This document shows positions 12,109-20,406 of a stretch of 39,025 bases of DNA, piece by piece; the first letter of the stretch is position 1, and the number at the start of each line of letters is the position of its first letter. The stretch is taken from the NCBI RefSeq assembly GCF_002419965.1, contig NZ_DIHC01000047.1, positions 1 to 39,025 on the forward strand. Reading direction: 5' to 3'. Both the position numbers and the translations under genes were made by a program. This DNA comes from Pseudomonas sp. UBA5706 (GTDB lineage: Bacteria > Pseudomonadota > Gammaproteobacteria > Pseudomonadales > Pseudomonadaceae). The notes below the pieces were generated by a model. That model searched no databases and was not told where the DNA came from. It saw nothing but the letters and a program-made list of their open reading frames with translations.

Positions 12109-12557
12109 GGCGTCTTCATATCCTGTGAGTGCAGCGCGCGTTCTGAAGGTGCCGCTGCCGCTAAGGCAAACGTGGCCCGCGAGCTGTTTCGTCGTTCGAT
12201 GACAAGGCGTGCCGGCGATCCACTCAGTCGCGAAGCCATGGCCAGCGCCGCGCTCTCGGCGACACCGTGACACCCGGTGCTTTCGAAGGCGATCTGCGAG
12301 CGATGGCTCAATTGCACCTCGAATGCAGCCAGCTCTTCAGCGCTGAAGAACGCCAGTGGCAGCGCCAAGCGTTCGGCGAGATCCAGCAACCCGCTTTCTG
12401 AGGACTTCAGGTCGATCGAGGCAAGCGCGCAGATGTCGGCCAGCGTCAATCGATGCTCAAGCAGGCTGACTTCGATCAGGCCCTCAAGCACCGAGACCGG
12501 GCAGCCACGCTGGCAACCGAGGCCGATCACCAGGCACGGGGGCGCCGCTTCGTTCAT
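12105..12557 (-). CDS. cobE: Cobalamin biosynthesis protein CobE/CbiG C-terminal type
   Basis: A 150-residue protein matching the CobE family, equivalent to the C-terminal domain of CbiG. The family start LVIGLGCQRGCPVSVLEGLI (about 9-28) and the late STGCHGVAESAALA block are both visible. CobE binds precorrin intermediates in some species, but its exact role is uncertain. It is joined to cbtA and cobM by ATGA overlaps on both sides (12554-12557 and 12105-12108), which indicates tight translational coupling. Confidence 0.85.
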   Translation of the reverse strand: MNEAAPPCLVIGLGCQRGCPVSVLEGLIEVSLLEHRLTLADICALASIDLKSSESGLLDLAERLALPLAFFSAEELAAFEVQLSHRSQIAFESTGCHGVAESAALAMASRLSGSPARLVIERRNSSRATFALAAAAPSERALHSQDMKTP

Positions 12558-13273
12558 AGCGCGGGGTTCAGGCCAGCTTGCGTCGAGCGTGGCTCGTAAC
12601 GGCGGAACAGCCAGGCGCTGAGCAGGCCCATCGCCACCCAGAACGCCGCGTTGGTCAACAACGAAGCTATCTTGAACTGCGCTTCCAATGCTTCAGGCGC
12701 CAATGCCGAATGGACGTCCGGCTGAGGCGCGCCCAGCACGTGCGGCACCACGAGAATCGCTGCGCCTAGCAGTTTCAGCAGCCCGTTGTGAGCGAATGCG
12801 ATCAACGCCAGCCCAACAGCGGTAGAGGCGGCGGTTCCGACCCACCAGATCTGCCGTTGAGTCAGATCGGCGGCTGCGGTGCCTGGTAATTCCGGTGGCA
12901 GGCCCAAGGTGGGTGCGAGTACGAACACTGCGTAACCGGCCAGCCCCCAGAGTGCGCCCTGGCGGGTGCTGCCTGGAGCGCGCAGGGTGTACAGCGCCGC
13001 CAGCATCAGGGCGAAACCCACCGCGACCACCAGATTGCCGCCGGTGGTGGACAGTACGCGTTGCCAGCCATCTTCCGGCTCCCAGGCCTCTTCGTCATGG
13101 ACGTGACCGGCCATGGCGCCTTCAGCATGCTCATGGGTTTGCGCGGCAGGCGCTTTCTCGTAGGTTTCGGCCTGGAGGATCAATGGCGCTACCCAGAAAC
13201 TCTGCAACAGCGTGAGCAGCAGGGCGGCGAGCAGTCCGGTAAAACCGGCCGTTTGAGCGATTCGCTTGAACAT
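12554..13273 (-). CDS. cbtA: Cobalt transporter subunit CbtA
   Basis: A 239-residue membrane protein of the CbtA family of predicted cobalt transporters, found under B12 riboswitches. It has an N-terminal span (residues 8-30), then a His/Glu-rich extracytoplasmic loop (HEHAEGAMAGHVHDEEAWEP, about 47-66) suited to metal binding, then four further spans. The MFKRI start at 13273 is chosen because cbtB ends 11 nt upstream and a GAGG lies over the cbtB stop; the longer ORF to 13510 runs antiparallel in frame through cbtB and lacks support. Transport of Co2+ is predicted for the family from regulation and is not measured here. Confidence 0.87.
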   Translation of the reverse strand: MFKRIAQTAGFTGLLAALLLTLLQSFWVAPLILQAETYEKAPAAQTHEHAEGAMAGHVHDEEAWEPEDGWQRVLSTTGGNLVVAVGFALMLAALYTLRAPGSTRQGALWGLAGYAVFVLAPTLGLPPELPGTAAADLTQRQIWWVGTAASTAVGLALIAFAHNGLLKLLGAAILVVPHVLGAPQPDVHSALAPEALEAQFKIASLLTNAAFWVAMGLLSAWLFRRYEPRSTQAGLNPAL

Positions 13274-13284
13274 GATGGCAAGCC

Positions 13285-13470
13285 TCAGTGACAAGGGAAG
13301 GCAGCGCTGTGACGGGTATCGTGCGCCGCGTTGTGCACGGCGTCGATGTGCGAGAAACCGGCGAAGTAGACCAGGCAGGCGCCAAGGATCATCGCGCTGA
13401 TGGCGGCGGTGAGGCGCTGGCTCAAGGTGTTGACGTTGCTGATGGTCTGGCTGGTGGTACTGATCGACAT
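13285..13470 (-). CDS. cbtB: Cobalt transporter small subunit CbtB
   Basis: A 61-residue protein with one membrane span (about residues 21-40, AAISAMILGACLVYFAGFSH) and a C-terminal tail with five histidines and a terminal CH, the expected CbtB architecture with a metal-binding tail. GAGGGAAG sits just before the ATG at 13470; an upstream in-frame start at 13539 would add 23 residues unlike the family. It is the first gene of the riboswitch-controlled unit and is followed directly by cbtA. Confidence 0.88.
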   Translation of the reverse strand: MSISTTSQTISNVNTLSQRLTAAISAMILGACLVYFAGFSHIDAVHNAAHDTRHSAAFPCH

Positions 13471-13577
13471 GGCGCTTCCCTCTGGGCTGTCGGCGAAGGG
13501 GAAGGCGCAAGCAAGCCCCTGACGAATGTCAGTGGCCAACTCAACAGCGCCCGCCCACCGCGGGTTCGTTATATGGG

Positions 13578-13775
13578 TTTGCCGGGCCGGTCTCCGGGCT
13601 TGCGAGGGGCATGGAACATGCCGGCAAGAATCACCTTCCCATATCGCTGAACGACACAGTGGATCTGACTCTTCGCTCGCTTACCGTTGCGGGGGCAGCG
13701 CCGGACTTGCACAGACATTGGAGTCTGAACGCACCGGTTTCCCGTTTCACCCTGTGAAGGGCACCCGTAACAAGG
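13578..13775 (-). ncRNA. Cobalamin riboswitch of cbtBA-cobEM
   Basis: Read on the minus strand: GGTGCCCTTCACAGGGTGAA and ACGGGAAACCGGTGCG at the 5' side (about 13766-13730), then the invariant GCTGCCCCCGCAACGGTAA (13699-13681), then the B12 box AAGCCCGGAGACCGGC (13601-13586). This is the full order of conserved cobalamin-riboswitch elements. The leader continues about 110 nt to cbtB. It should turn the cobalt uptake and corrin methylation genes down when adenosylcobalamin is plentiful. Ends are approximate. Confidence 0.93.
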
Positions 13776-14024
13776 CGTGTAGGAGACCACGGAGCAGGGC
13801 GGCAGTCAATCGAAGGCAGATCGGTCCGGCCGCCGGATGCCGGGGCGCTATCGCGGTAGCAGTCTGGCGTGCCGACAGCAGCAACTTTCAGGATGCCACC
13901 CTCGGCAAGCCGGATTGCACTAGCGCCGCATATCAGACCGGCCTTGGTCTTGCCCACGGTTTGCTCGTTGACCTTCGCCAAGCCACTGCGTAGCCTTGCG
14001 CACTTGAGGTTCGCCGATCTTGTT
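13776..14024. promoter_or_regulatory. Divergent promoter region between two riboswitches
   Basis: About 250 nt between the 5' ends of the two riboswitches. Plus strand: TTGACC (13968-13973), a 17-nt spacer, then TAGCCT (13991-13996), placed about 30 nt before the riboswitch. Minus strand: TTGACT (13809-13804) with TCTCCT 17 nt on, similarly placed. Both -10 boxes are weak, so the assignments are tentative. The long ORFs that cross this stretch run through both riboswitches and are not believable. Confidence 0.35.
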
Positions 14025-14200
14025 GTCATCCGGCTCGGCGCTAAGAAGGGAATGTGGTTCAAGCCACAGCTGCCCCCGCAACTGTAAACGGTCAGGTTCA
14101 TTGCACGGCCACTGCGCGAGCGGGAAGGCGCGATGAACGTGTTATGCGCTGGCACCGATGCCAGCCTGTTCACCGCCGTGAGCCAGGAGACCTGCCTCGA
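14025..14200 (+). ncRNA. Cobalamin riboswitch of cobW-cobN-chlID
   Basis: Conserved elements in order: TAAGAAGGGAATGTGGTTC (14042-14060), GCTGCCCCCGCAACTGTAA (14069-14087), GCCACTG and GGGAAGGC (14108-14129), and the B12 box GAGCCAGGAGACCTGCC (14180-14196). The aptamer ends about 145 nt before cobW, leaving room for the expression platform. It should repress the chelatase operon at high adenosylcobalamin. It points away from the cbtB riboswitch. Confidence 0.95.
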
Positions 14201-14345
14201 ACACGGGACTGTATTCATGCAGCCCGACGCATTCTCATTACAACCGGGCGGGGTGATCCGGTGGCGAATCGAACGGCGAGGCAGTCGACATTGACGGTTG
14301 CGCGGTTCTCGTCCTCTTTGCCCGCCGCTGCGCCTGAGGGCAATC

Positions 14346-15425
14346 ATGAAAACACTGGCCAAACTTCCCGTCACTATCGTCACCGGCTTTCTGGGCTCGG
14401 GTAAAACCACCTTGTTGCGTCATATGCTCGATAACGCCGAAGGGCGGCGTATCGCGGTGATCGTCAACGAGTTCGGCGAGCTGGGCATCGACGGCGAAAT
14501 CCTCAAGCAATGCACCATTGGCTGCACCGAGGAAGAAGCCAGCGGTCGGGTCTACGAGTTGGCCAACGGTTGCCTGTGCTGCACCGTGCAAGAAGAGTTT
14601 TTCCCCGTCATGCAGGAGTTGGTGGCCCGGCGCGGCGATCTGGACCACATTCTTATCGAAACCTCGGGCCTGGCCTTGCCCAAGCCGCTGGTGCAAGCCT
14701 TCCAATGGCCGGAAATCCGCAACGCCTGCACCGTTGATGCGGTGATCACCGTGGTCGACAGCCCGGCCGTGGTCGCCGGTACATTCGCCGCCTTTCCCGA
14801 TCAAGTGGACGCTCAGCGCAAACTCGACCCGAACCTGGATCATGAGTCGCCGCTGCACGAATTGTTCGCCGACCAACTGGCCAGCGCCGATCTGGTCATT
14901 CTCAATAAAGCCGACATGCTCGATGCCCAAGCGCTAGCCGCTGTCCGCGCCGACGTTGCCGAAGAATTGCCGCCCGCGGTGAAAGTCATCGAAGCCAGCA
15001 AGGGCCAATTGCCGATCAGCGTGCTGCTGGGGCTGGGGGCTGAGTCCGAGTTGCACATCGACGGTCGCAAGACTCATCACGATCACCATGAAGGCGACGA
15101 TCATGACGACCACGATCATGACGCCTTCGATTCGATCTCCATCTCGCTGCCTCAGGCCGATGAGGCGCTGTTGCTCGATGCCCTGGCTCAAGCCGTCGTG
15201 CAGCACGGCATTCTGCGGGTCAAGGGCTTCGCTGCCATTCCCGGCAAACCGATGCGACTGCTGGTGCAAGGGGTGGGCACCCGTTTCGACAAGCATTTCG
15301 ACCGCGCCTGGAAGGCCGATGAGGAGCGTCTGACCCATCTGGTGCTGATCGGCCAGTCGCTTGACGCCGCAGTGCTGGAAAGCCAATTGCGCAGCGCGGT
15401 CGCGGCCTCAGGGATTAAAGGCTAA
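14346..15425 (+). CDS. cobW: CobW, G3E GTPase cobalt chaperone
   Basis: A 359-residue G3E-family metal GTPase. The P-loop GFLGSGKTT lies at 14-22, the metal motif CLCC at 76-79, ETSG at 105-108, and the guanine motif NKAD at 187-190. A His/Asp-rich loop (residues 244-259) is the kind that binds divalent metal in this family. CobW proteins bind Co2+ with GTP and are thought to deliver it to the aerobic cobaltochelatase. The ATG at 14346 follows GAGGG; an in-frame start at 14298 would add residues before the P-loop domain. cobN begins 2 nt after its stop, and a cobalamin riboswitch leads the unit, which separates it from zinc-regulated homologues. Confidence 0.94.
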   Translation: MKTLAKLPVTIVTGFLGSGKTTLLRHMLDNAEGRRIAVIVNEFGELGIDGEILKQCTIGCTEEEASGRVYELANGCLCCTVQEEFFPVMQELVARRGDLDHILIETSGLALPKPLVQAFQWPEIRNACTVDAVITVVDSPAVVAGTFAAFPDQVDAQRKLDPNLDHESPLHELFADQLASADLVILNKADMLDAQALAAVRADVAEELPPAVKVIEASKGQLPISVLLGLGAESELHIDGRKTHHDHHEGDDHDDHDHDAFDSISISLPQADEALLLDALAQAVVQHGILRVKGFAAIPGKPMRLLVQGVGTRFDKHFDRAWKADEERLTHLVLIGQSLDAAVLESQLRSAVAASGIKG

Positions 15426-15427
15426 GC

Positions 15428-18400
15428 ATGCACCTGCTGCGCACCCAGCCCGGCGGCTTCGTCCCCGATGACAGCATTGCGGACTTGGGGCAGACCCCCG
15501 CCGAGCTTGTGATTCTGTGCAGTGGCGACTCGCATCTGGCGCTGCTCGCCGAAACCGCGCAGCAATTGCCGGACGATTACCCCAGCCTGCGCCTGGCCAA
15601 CCCCATGCAGGTGCAGAATCACGCCTCGGTCGACCTGTATGTCGACCAGGTGCTGCGCCACGCCAAAGTCATCCTCCTTTCGCTGCACGGTGGCATCGGC
15701 TATTGGCGCTACGGCGTCGAGCGACTGGTGGAGTTGGCCGCCAAGGGTGTGAAGCTGATTCTGGTCCCTGGAGACGATCGCCCGGACCCGGAACTCAGTG
15801 ACCTGAGTACTGAGCCGGCCGAAGACCGCGAGCGGCTCTGGCATTACCTGCGCCAGGGCGGCAAGCAAAATGCACTGCAGATGTTCCACTGTCTGGCCAG
15901 TCGCTGGCTGGGCCGCGACTACCCTTGGAACGAACCGCAGACGCTGCCCCGTGTGACGATCTACCATCCGCGCAAAGCCAATGCCGGACTGGCTGACTGG
16001 CAGCCGGACTGGTGTGCCGGGCAGCCGGTGGCGGCGATATTGTTCTACCGCTCGCATTTGCAGGCGGCCAATACCGGTTTTATCGATGTGTTCTGCCAAC
16101 GGCTGCTGGCCCAGGGTTTGAATCCGTTGCCCATCGCCGTCGCCAGCCTCAAAGAGCCAGAGTGCCTCGGCACGGCGCAGGACTGGCTCGACGAGTCCGA
16201 GTGCGAGGTCATCCTCAACACCACCGGTTTCGCCCAGTCGAGCCCGGAAGCGCCTCATCTGCGGCCATTTCGGCGCAACATCCCGGTGATCCAGGCGATC
16301 TGCGCCCAGGACAACGAGCCGGCCTGGCAAGCCAGCGAGCAAGGGCTTGGCTCCCGGGATCTGGCTATGCACATCGCCCTGCCGGAGCTGGACGGACGCA
16401 TCATCAGCCGGCCAATCAGCTTCAAGGATCTGGCCTGGTACAGCGAGCGCAGCCAGTCTGACGTGGTCTGTTATCGCGCTCAGCCCGAGCGTATGGATTT
16501 CGTCGCCGAACTGGCGCGGCGCTGGGTGTTGCTGGCGCGCACGGCCAATGTCGACAAGCGGGTAGGGCTGATTCTGGCCAACTACCCGACCCGTGACGGG
16601 CGCATTGGCAATGGCGTAGGGCTGGACACCCCGGCGGCGGCGCTGAATATTCTTAAGGCCATGCAGGGCGAGGGCTATCCTGTCGAAGGCCTGCCGGAAA
16701 ACGGCACGGCGTTGATCCATGCGCTGCTCGGCGGTGTGACCAACGACCCCGACAGCCTCGATCAGCGGCCTTGCCATCAAAGCATGGCAATGGACGACTA
16801 TCTGGCAGCGTGGCAGACCCTGCCCGAAGCCAATCGCGAAGCGGTCATGGCACGCTGGGGCGAGCCGCAGCAGGACCCGATGTGTCGCGGCGGACGAATG
16901 ATGATCGCCGGGCTACGCTTTGGCCTGGCGTTCGTCGGCATTCAGCCGGCAAGGGGTTACGACGTCGATCACAGCGCGGTCTACCATGACCCGGACCTGG
17001 TGCCGCCCCACGGCTACCTGGCGTTCTATTTCTGGTTGCGCAGGACCTACGGTGCCCACGCGGTGATCCACGTCGGCAAGCACGGCAACCTGGAATGGCT
17101 ACCGGGCAAGGGCGTGGGGCTTTCCGAACACTGCTGGCCGGACGCGATTCTCGGCGCGATGCCCAATATCTATCCGTTCATCGTCAACGATCCGGGCGAA
17201 GGCGCGCAGGCCAAGCGACGTACCCAGGCAGTCATCATCGATCACCTGATGCCGCCACTGACGCGAGCGGAAACCTACGGCCCGTTGCGCAACCTGGAAT
17301 TGCTGGCCGACGAGTATTACGAGGCGCAACTGCTCGACCCGCGCCGCGCCCGGGAGCTGCAAAAGGACATCCTCAAGCTGGTTCGTGAGACCCATATCGA
17401 CCGGGAGCTGGCGTTGGGTGATGCGATGGGCAGTGACGCCGATGCCGCCATCTGGCTACCGCGGCTTGATACCTACCTGTGTGATTTGAAGGAGTCGCAG
17501 ATTCGCGACGGCTTGCATGTGTTTGGCGAGTCGCCCGCCGGGCGGCTGCGCATCGACACCTTGCTGGCCATCATGCGGGTACCGCGCGGGGACGGTCGTG
17601 GCGCGAATGCCAGCCTGGTGCGTGCCTTGAGTCACGCGCTGGAGCTGGCGTTCGACCCGCTGGACTGCAACCTGGGCGAGCCGTGGATGGGGCGCAAACC
17701 TGATGTGTTACTTGAACTGAGCGCCGAACCCTGGCGCACAGCGGGTGATACCCGTGAGCGGCTTGAGTTGTATGCGGGGCAGATGATTGAGCAGATCGTT
17801 GGTGGTGGTGATGTTTATTGTCTACAGAACAATGAGTTACAAAGCATTGTTAATGCAGTAAAGAAGGTTGTGGCACCGACCCTGGACGCGTGTGGTCCCG
17901 CCGAAATGCGCGGCTTGCTGGACGCTTTGCAGGGGCGCTTCGTTCCGGCCGGCCCCAGTGGCGCACCCAGTCGAGGGCGGCTGGATGTGCTGCCCACCGG
18001 CCGCAACTTCTTCTCGGTCGATGTGCGCAACCTGCCGACCATGACGGCTTGGCGTATCGGTTTTCAATCGGCGAATCTGCTACTGGAAAGGCATCTGCAA
18101 GATCACGGCGACTCTCTGCGTCAGTTGGGGTTGTCGGTCTGGGGCACTGCCACCATGCGCACCGGCGGCGACGACATCGCTCAGGCCATGGCCCTTATGG
18201 GTGTGCGCCCGGTGTGGGCAACCGGCAGCCAGCGGGTCGATGACTTCGAGATTCTGCCGCTGAGCCTGCTCGATCGCCCGCGGGTCGATGTGACATTGCG
18301 CGTTTCCGGGTTTTTTCGTGATGCCTTCGCCAATCTGATTCGCTTGTTCGACGCCGCAGTTCAGGCCGTTGCCGCGCTGGATGAGCCCGATGAGATGAAT

Positions 18401-19189
18401 CCGCTGGCCGCACGGGTACGTCAGGAGCGTGCGCAACTGCAGCGCGACGGCTTGAGTGCCGAACAAGCGACGAAGCAGGCGGGGTGGCGGATCTTCGGTG
18501 CCAAGCCAGGTGCCTACGGAGCAGGTGTGCAGAATGCCATCGATGGGCGTCTCTGGCAGACCCGCGCCGACCTGGCCGAGGTGTACCTGAACTGGGGCGG
18601 TTACGCGTACGGCGCGGCGGATGAAGGCACACCGGCGCGCCAGGATTTTGCCCGGCGACTGAGTCAGGTTCAGGCCGTGGTGCAAAACCAGGACAATCGC
18701 GAGCACGACCTGCTCGATTCCAATGACTACTACCAGTTTCAGGGCGGCATGCTCGCGGCGGTGGAAAGCCTCGGCGGCAACAAGGTCGCAAGCTACCATG
18801 GCGATCACAGCCAGCCCGACCTGCCGAGGATCCGCAGCCTCAAGGAGGAGTTGAACCGGGTGGTGCGCTCGCGGGCTGCCAATCCCAAGTGGATCGAAGG
18901 GGTCAAGCGCCACGGCTATAAAGGCGCGTTCGAAATGGCGGCAACCGTGGATTTCCTTTTCGCCTTCGACGCCACCACCGAGCTGATCGACGATCATCAG
19001 TACGCCTTGCTGGCCGATGCCTACCTGCTCGATCCATCGACCCGTGCCTTTATCCAGCAGCACAACCCGGATGCCCTGCGCGACATGGCCGAGCGCATGC
19101 TGGAAGCGCAGCAGCGTGGGTTGTGGGAGCAACCGGGGGCGTATCGGCAAGCGCTGGAGGATTTGCTGCTGGATATAGAAGAAACATGA
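15428..19189 (+). CDS. cobN: Cobaltochelatase large subunit CobN
   Basis: A 1253-residue protein of the CobN/BchH family, the large corrin-binding subunit of aerobic cobaltochelatase, which inserts Co2+ into hydrogenobyrinic acid diamide with ATP hydrolysed by its AAA+ partners. The family signature HVGKHGNLEWLPGKG lies at about 548-562, with PSGAPSRGRLDVLPTGRNF further on, and the length is typical. It starts 2 nt after cobW. One oddity is an AT-rich island at 17805-17876 (DVYCLQNNELQSIVNAVKKVV), whose codons differ from the rest of the gene although the frame stays open. No cobS/cobT lie nearby; the following gene supplies magnesium-chelatase-type partners. Confidence 0.96.
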   Translation: MHLLRTQPGGFVPDDSIADLGQTPAELVILCSGDSHLALLAETAQQLPDDYPSLRLANPMQVQNHASVDLYVDQVLRHAKVILLSLHGGIGYWRYGVERLVELAAKGVKLILVPGDDRPDPELSDLSTEPAEDRERLWHYLRQGGKQNALQMFHCLASRWLGRDYPWNEPQTLPRVTIYHPRKANAGLADWQPDWCAGQPVAAILFYRSHLQAANTGFIDVFCQRLLAQGLNPLPIAVASLKEPECLGTAQDWLDESECEVILNTTGFAQSSPEAPHLRPFRRNIPVIQAICAQDNEPAWQASEQGLGSRDLAMHIALPELDGRIISRPISFKDLAWYSERSQSDVVCYRAQPERMDFVAELARRWVLLARTANVDKRVGLILANYPTRDGRIGNGVGLDTPAAALNILKAMQGEGYPVEGLPENGTALIHALLGGVTNDPDSLDQRPCHQSMAMDDYLAAWQTLPEANREAVMARWGEPQQDPMCRGGRMMIAGLRFGLAFVGIQPARGYDVDHSAVYHDPDLVPPHGYLAFYFWLRRTYGAHAVIHVGKHGNLEWLPGKGVGLSEHCWPDAILGAMPNIYPFIVNDPGEGAQAKRRTQAVIIDHLMPPLTRAETYGPLRNLELLADEYYEAQLLDPRRARELQKDILKLVRETHIDRELALGDAMGSDADAAIWLPRLDTYLCDLKESQIRDGLHVFGESPAGRLRIDTLLAIMRVPRGDGRGANASLVRALSHALELAFDPLDCNLGEPWMGRKPDVLLELSAEPWRTAGDTRERLELYAGQMIEQIVGGGDVYCLQNNELQSIVNAVKKVVAPTLDACGPAEMRGLLDALQGRFVPAGPSGAPSRGRLDVLPTGRNFFSVDVRNLPTMTAWRIGFQSANLLLERHLQDHGDSLRQLGLSVWGTATMRTGGDDIAQAMALMGVRPVWATGSQRVDDFEILPLSLLDRPRVDVTLRVSGFFRDAFANLIRLFDAAVQAVAALDEPDEMNPLAARVRQERAQLQRDGLSAEQATKQAGWRIFGAKPGAYGAGVQNAIDGRLWQTRADLAEVYLNWGGYAYGAADEGTPARQDFARRLSQVQAVVQNQDNREHDLLDSNDYYQFQGGMLAAVESLGGNKVASYHGDHSQPDLPRIRSLKEELNRVVRSRAANPKWIEGVKRHGYKGAFEMAATVDFLFAFDATTELIDDHQYALLADAYLLDPSTRAFIQQHNPDALRDMAERMLEAQQRGLWEQPGAYRQALEDLLLDIEET

Positions 19190-19330
19190 TGCTCAGCGGG
19201 TTTTTGCAGCTGTCCGGCTCACCGACGGTGTGGTCATTGGCCTCGCTGCCGCCGGCAAGCCGGATGGTGACCGGGGACCGTGCAGGTCGCAGGAGCCGTG
19301 ACCGATACGATGATTGACGAGAGCCCAACC

Positions 19331-20374
19331 ATGACCGATACACCACGTTTCCCCTTGGCCGCAGTGGTCGGCGCTGACGAGTTGAAGCTGGCGCTGTGCC
19401 TGAGCGCCATTGACCCGAAAATCGGCGGGGTGCTGATCCAGGGGCCACGCGGTATGGCCAAGTCGACACTGGCGCGGGGCCTGGCCGATCTGCTGGCCAG
19501 CGGGCAGTTCGTCACGCTGCCGCTGGGCGCCACCGAGGAACGGCTGGTCGGCACACTCGATCTGGATGCGGCACTCGGCGAGGGCCGGGCCGCGTTTTCG
19601 CCGGGAGTGTTGGCCAAGGCCGACGGCGGGGTTCTGTATGTCGATGAGGTCAATTTGCTGCCGGATCATCTGGTGGATCTGTTGCTGGATGTAGCTGCCA
19701 GCGGGGTCAACCTTGTAGAGCGCGACGGCATTTCCCATCGCCACCCGGCGCGCTTCGTGCTGATCGGCACCATGAACCCGGAGGAGGGCGAACTGCGTCC
19801 GCAGTTGCTCGACCGCTTTGGCCTGAATGTTGCGTTGAGCGGCCAGACCCTGCCCGAACAACGGGGGCAGATCATTCGTCGTCGGCTGGATTTCGACACC
19901 GCGCCTGACGCGTTTTGCCAGCGCTGGGCAGGCGAGCAGCAACTGCTGAAGGACCGATGCGAGACTGCCCGTCGCTTGCTGGTGAACATCGAACTGGATG
20001 ACCTGAGCCTGGCGACCATTACCGAACGCTGCTATGCCGCAGGCGTCGATGGCCTGCGCGCGGACCTGGTCTGGTTGCGGGCAGCGCGGGCGCATGCGGC
20101 CTGGCGTGGGGCGTCGGCGATTACCCTTGAGGATATCGATGCGGTGTCCGACTTCGCCCTGCGCCATCGTCGTCATGACACTCAAGCGCAGCAGCCACCT
20201 TCATCCCCGCAGCAACCGCCCGCGCCACAGCAACCAAAGCCCGACTTGCACACCGCGACGCAATCTGCGGATGCAGCGCCCGGGCAAGGTGAAGGTCTTT
20301 GGGGAGAGATGCCCGCACCCGCGCTTGCCACCGGCGCGCGCCGTGAAGTGCCGAGCTGGCCAAAAAAGCCCTAG
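19331..20374 (+). CDS. chlI: Chelatase AAA+ subunit, ChlI-like (zero-frame product)
   Basis: A 347-residue AAA+ ATPase of the magnesium-chelatase I type. Walker A is GPRGMAKST (38-46), Walker B VLYVDEVNLL (101-110), the sensor GTMNPEEGEL (146-155) and the arginine region RPQLLDRFG (156-164). A Pro/Gln-rich tail (about 290-325) follows. With CobN upstream it should power cobalt insertion. The ATG at 19331 is preferred because the conserved domain starts at once and GAGAG precedes it; upstream in-frame GTG/ATG codons at 19280-19310 have badly spaced ribosome binding sites. The zero-frame stop TAG (20372-20374) lies 3 nt after a slippery A_AAA_AAG, so a share of ribosomes probably continue into the vWA part below to make a ChlD-like 566-residue protein. 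Confidence 0.9.
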   Translation: MTDTPRFPLAAVVGADELKLALCLSAIDPKIGGVLIQGPRGMAKSTLARGLADLLASGQFVTLPLGATEERLVGTLDLDAALGEGRAAFSPGVLAKADGGVLYVDEVNLLPDHLVDLLLDVAASGVNLVERDGISHRHPARFVLIGTMNPEEGELRPQLLDRFGLNVALSGQTLPEQRGQIIRRRLDFDTAPDAFCQRWAGEQQLLKDRCETARRLLVNIELDDLSLATITERCYAAGVDGLRADLVWLRAARAHAAWRGASAITLEDIDAVSDFALRHRRHDTQAQQPPSSPQQPPAPQQPKPDLHTATQSADAAPGQGEGLWGEMPAPALATGARREVPSWPKKP

Positions 20375-20406
20375 GCATCCGCCCTCGCCAGAGGGGGGCG
20401 GATGCC
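20362..20406 (+). promoter_or_regulatory. Programmed -1 frameshift signal in chlI/D
   Basis: The slippery heptamer A_AAA_AAG is at 20362-20368, in the correct phase (zero frame CCA AAA AAG CCC TAG). The zero-frame stop is at 20372-20374. After a 5-nt spacer comes a hairpin with arms GGCATCCGCCCTC (20374-20386) and GGGGGCGGATGCC (20394-20406): 13 pairs, one of them G-T, with a 7-nt loop. The -1 frame is open from 20347 to 21030 and encodes the vWA domain. All canonical parts are present at canonical spacing. No clear internal Shine-Dalgarno stimulator lies just upstream. Confidence 0.87.

Noticed and set aside
13526..14410. Long ORFs on both strands across 13526-14410
   Set aside because: They run through both cobalamin riboswitches and their leaders; conserved RNA elements explain the sequence better than protein.
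15422..16780. 452-codon minus-strand ORF over cobN, and another at 18080-19150
   Set aside because: Antisense shadows of cobN with no start signals or recognisable domains.
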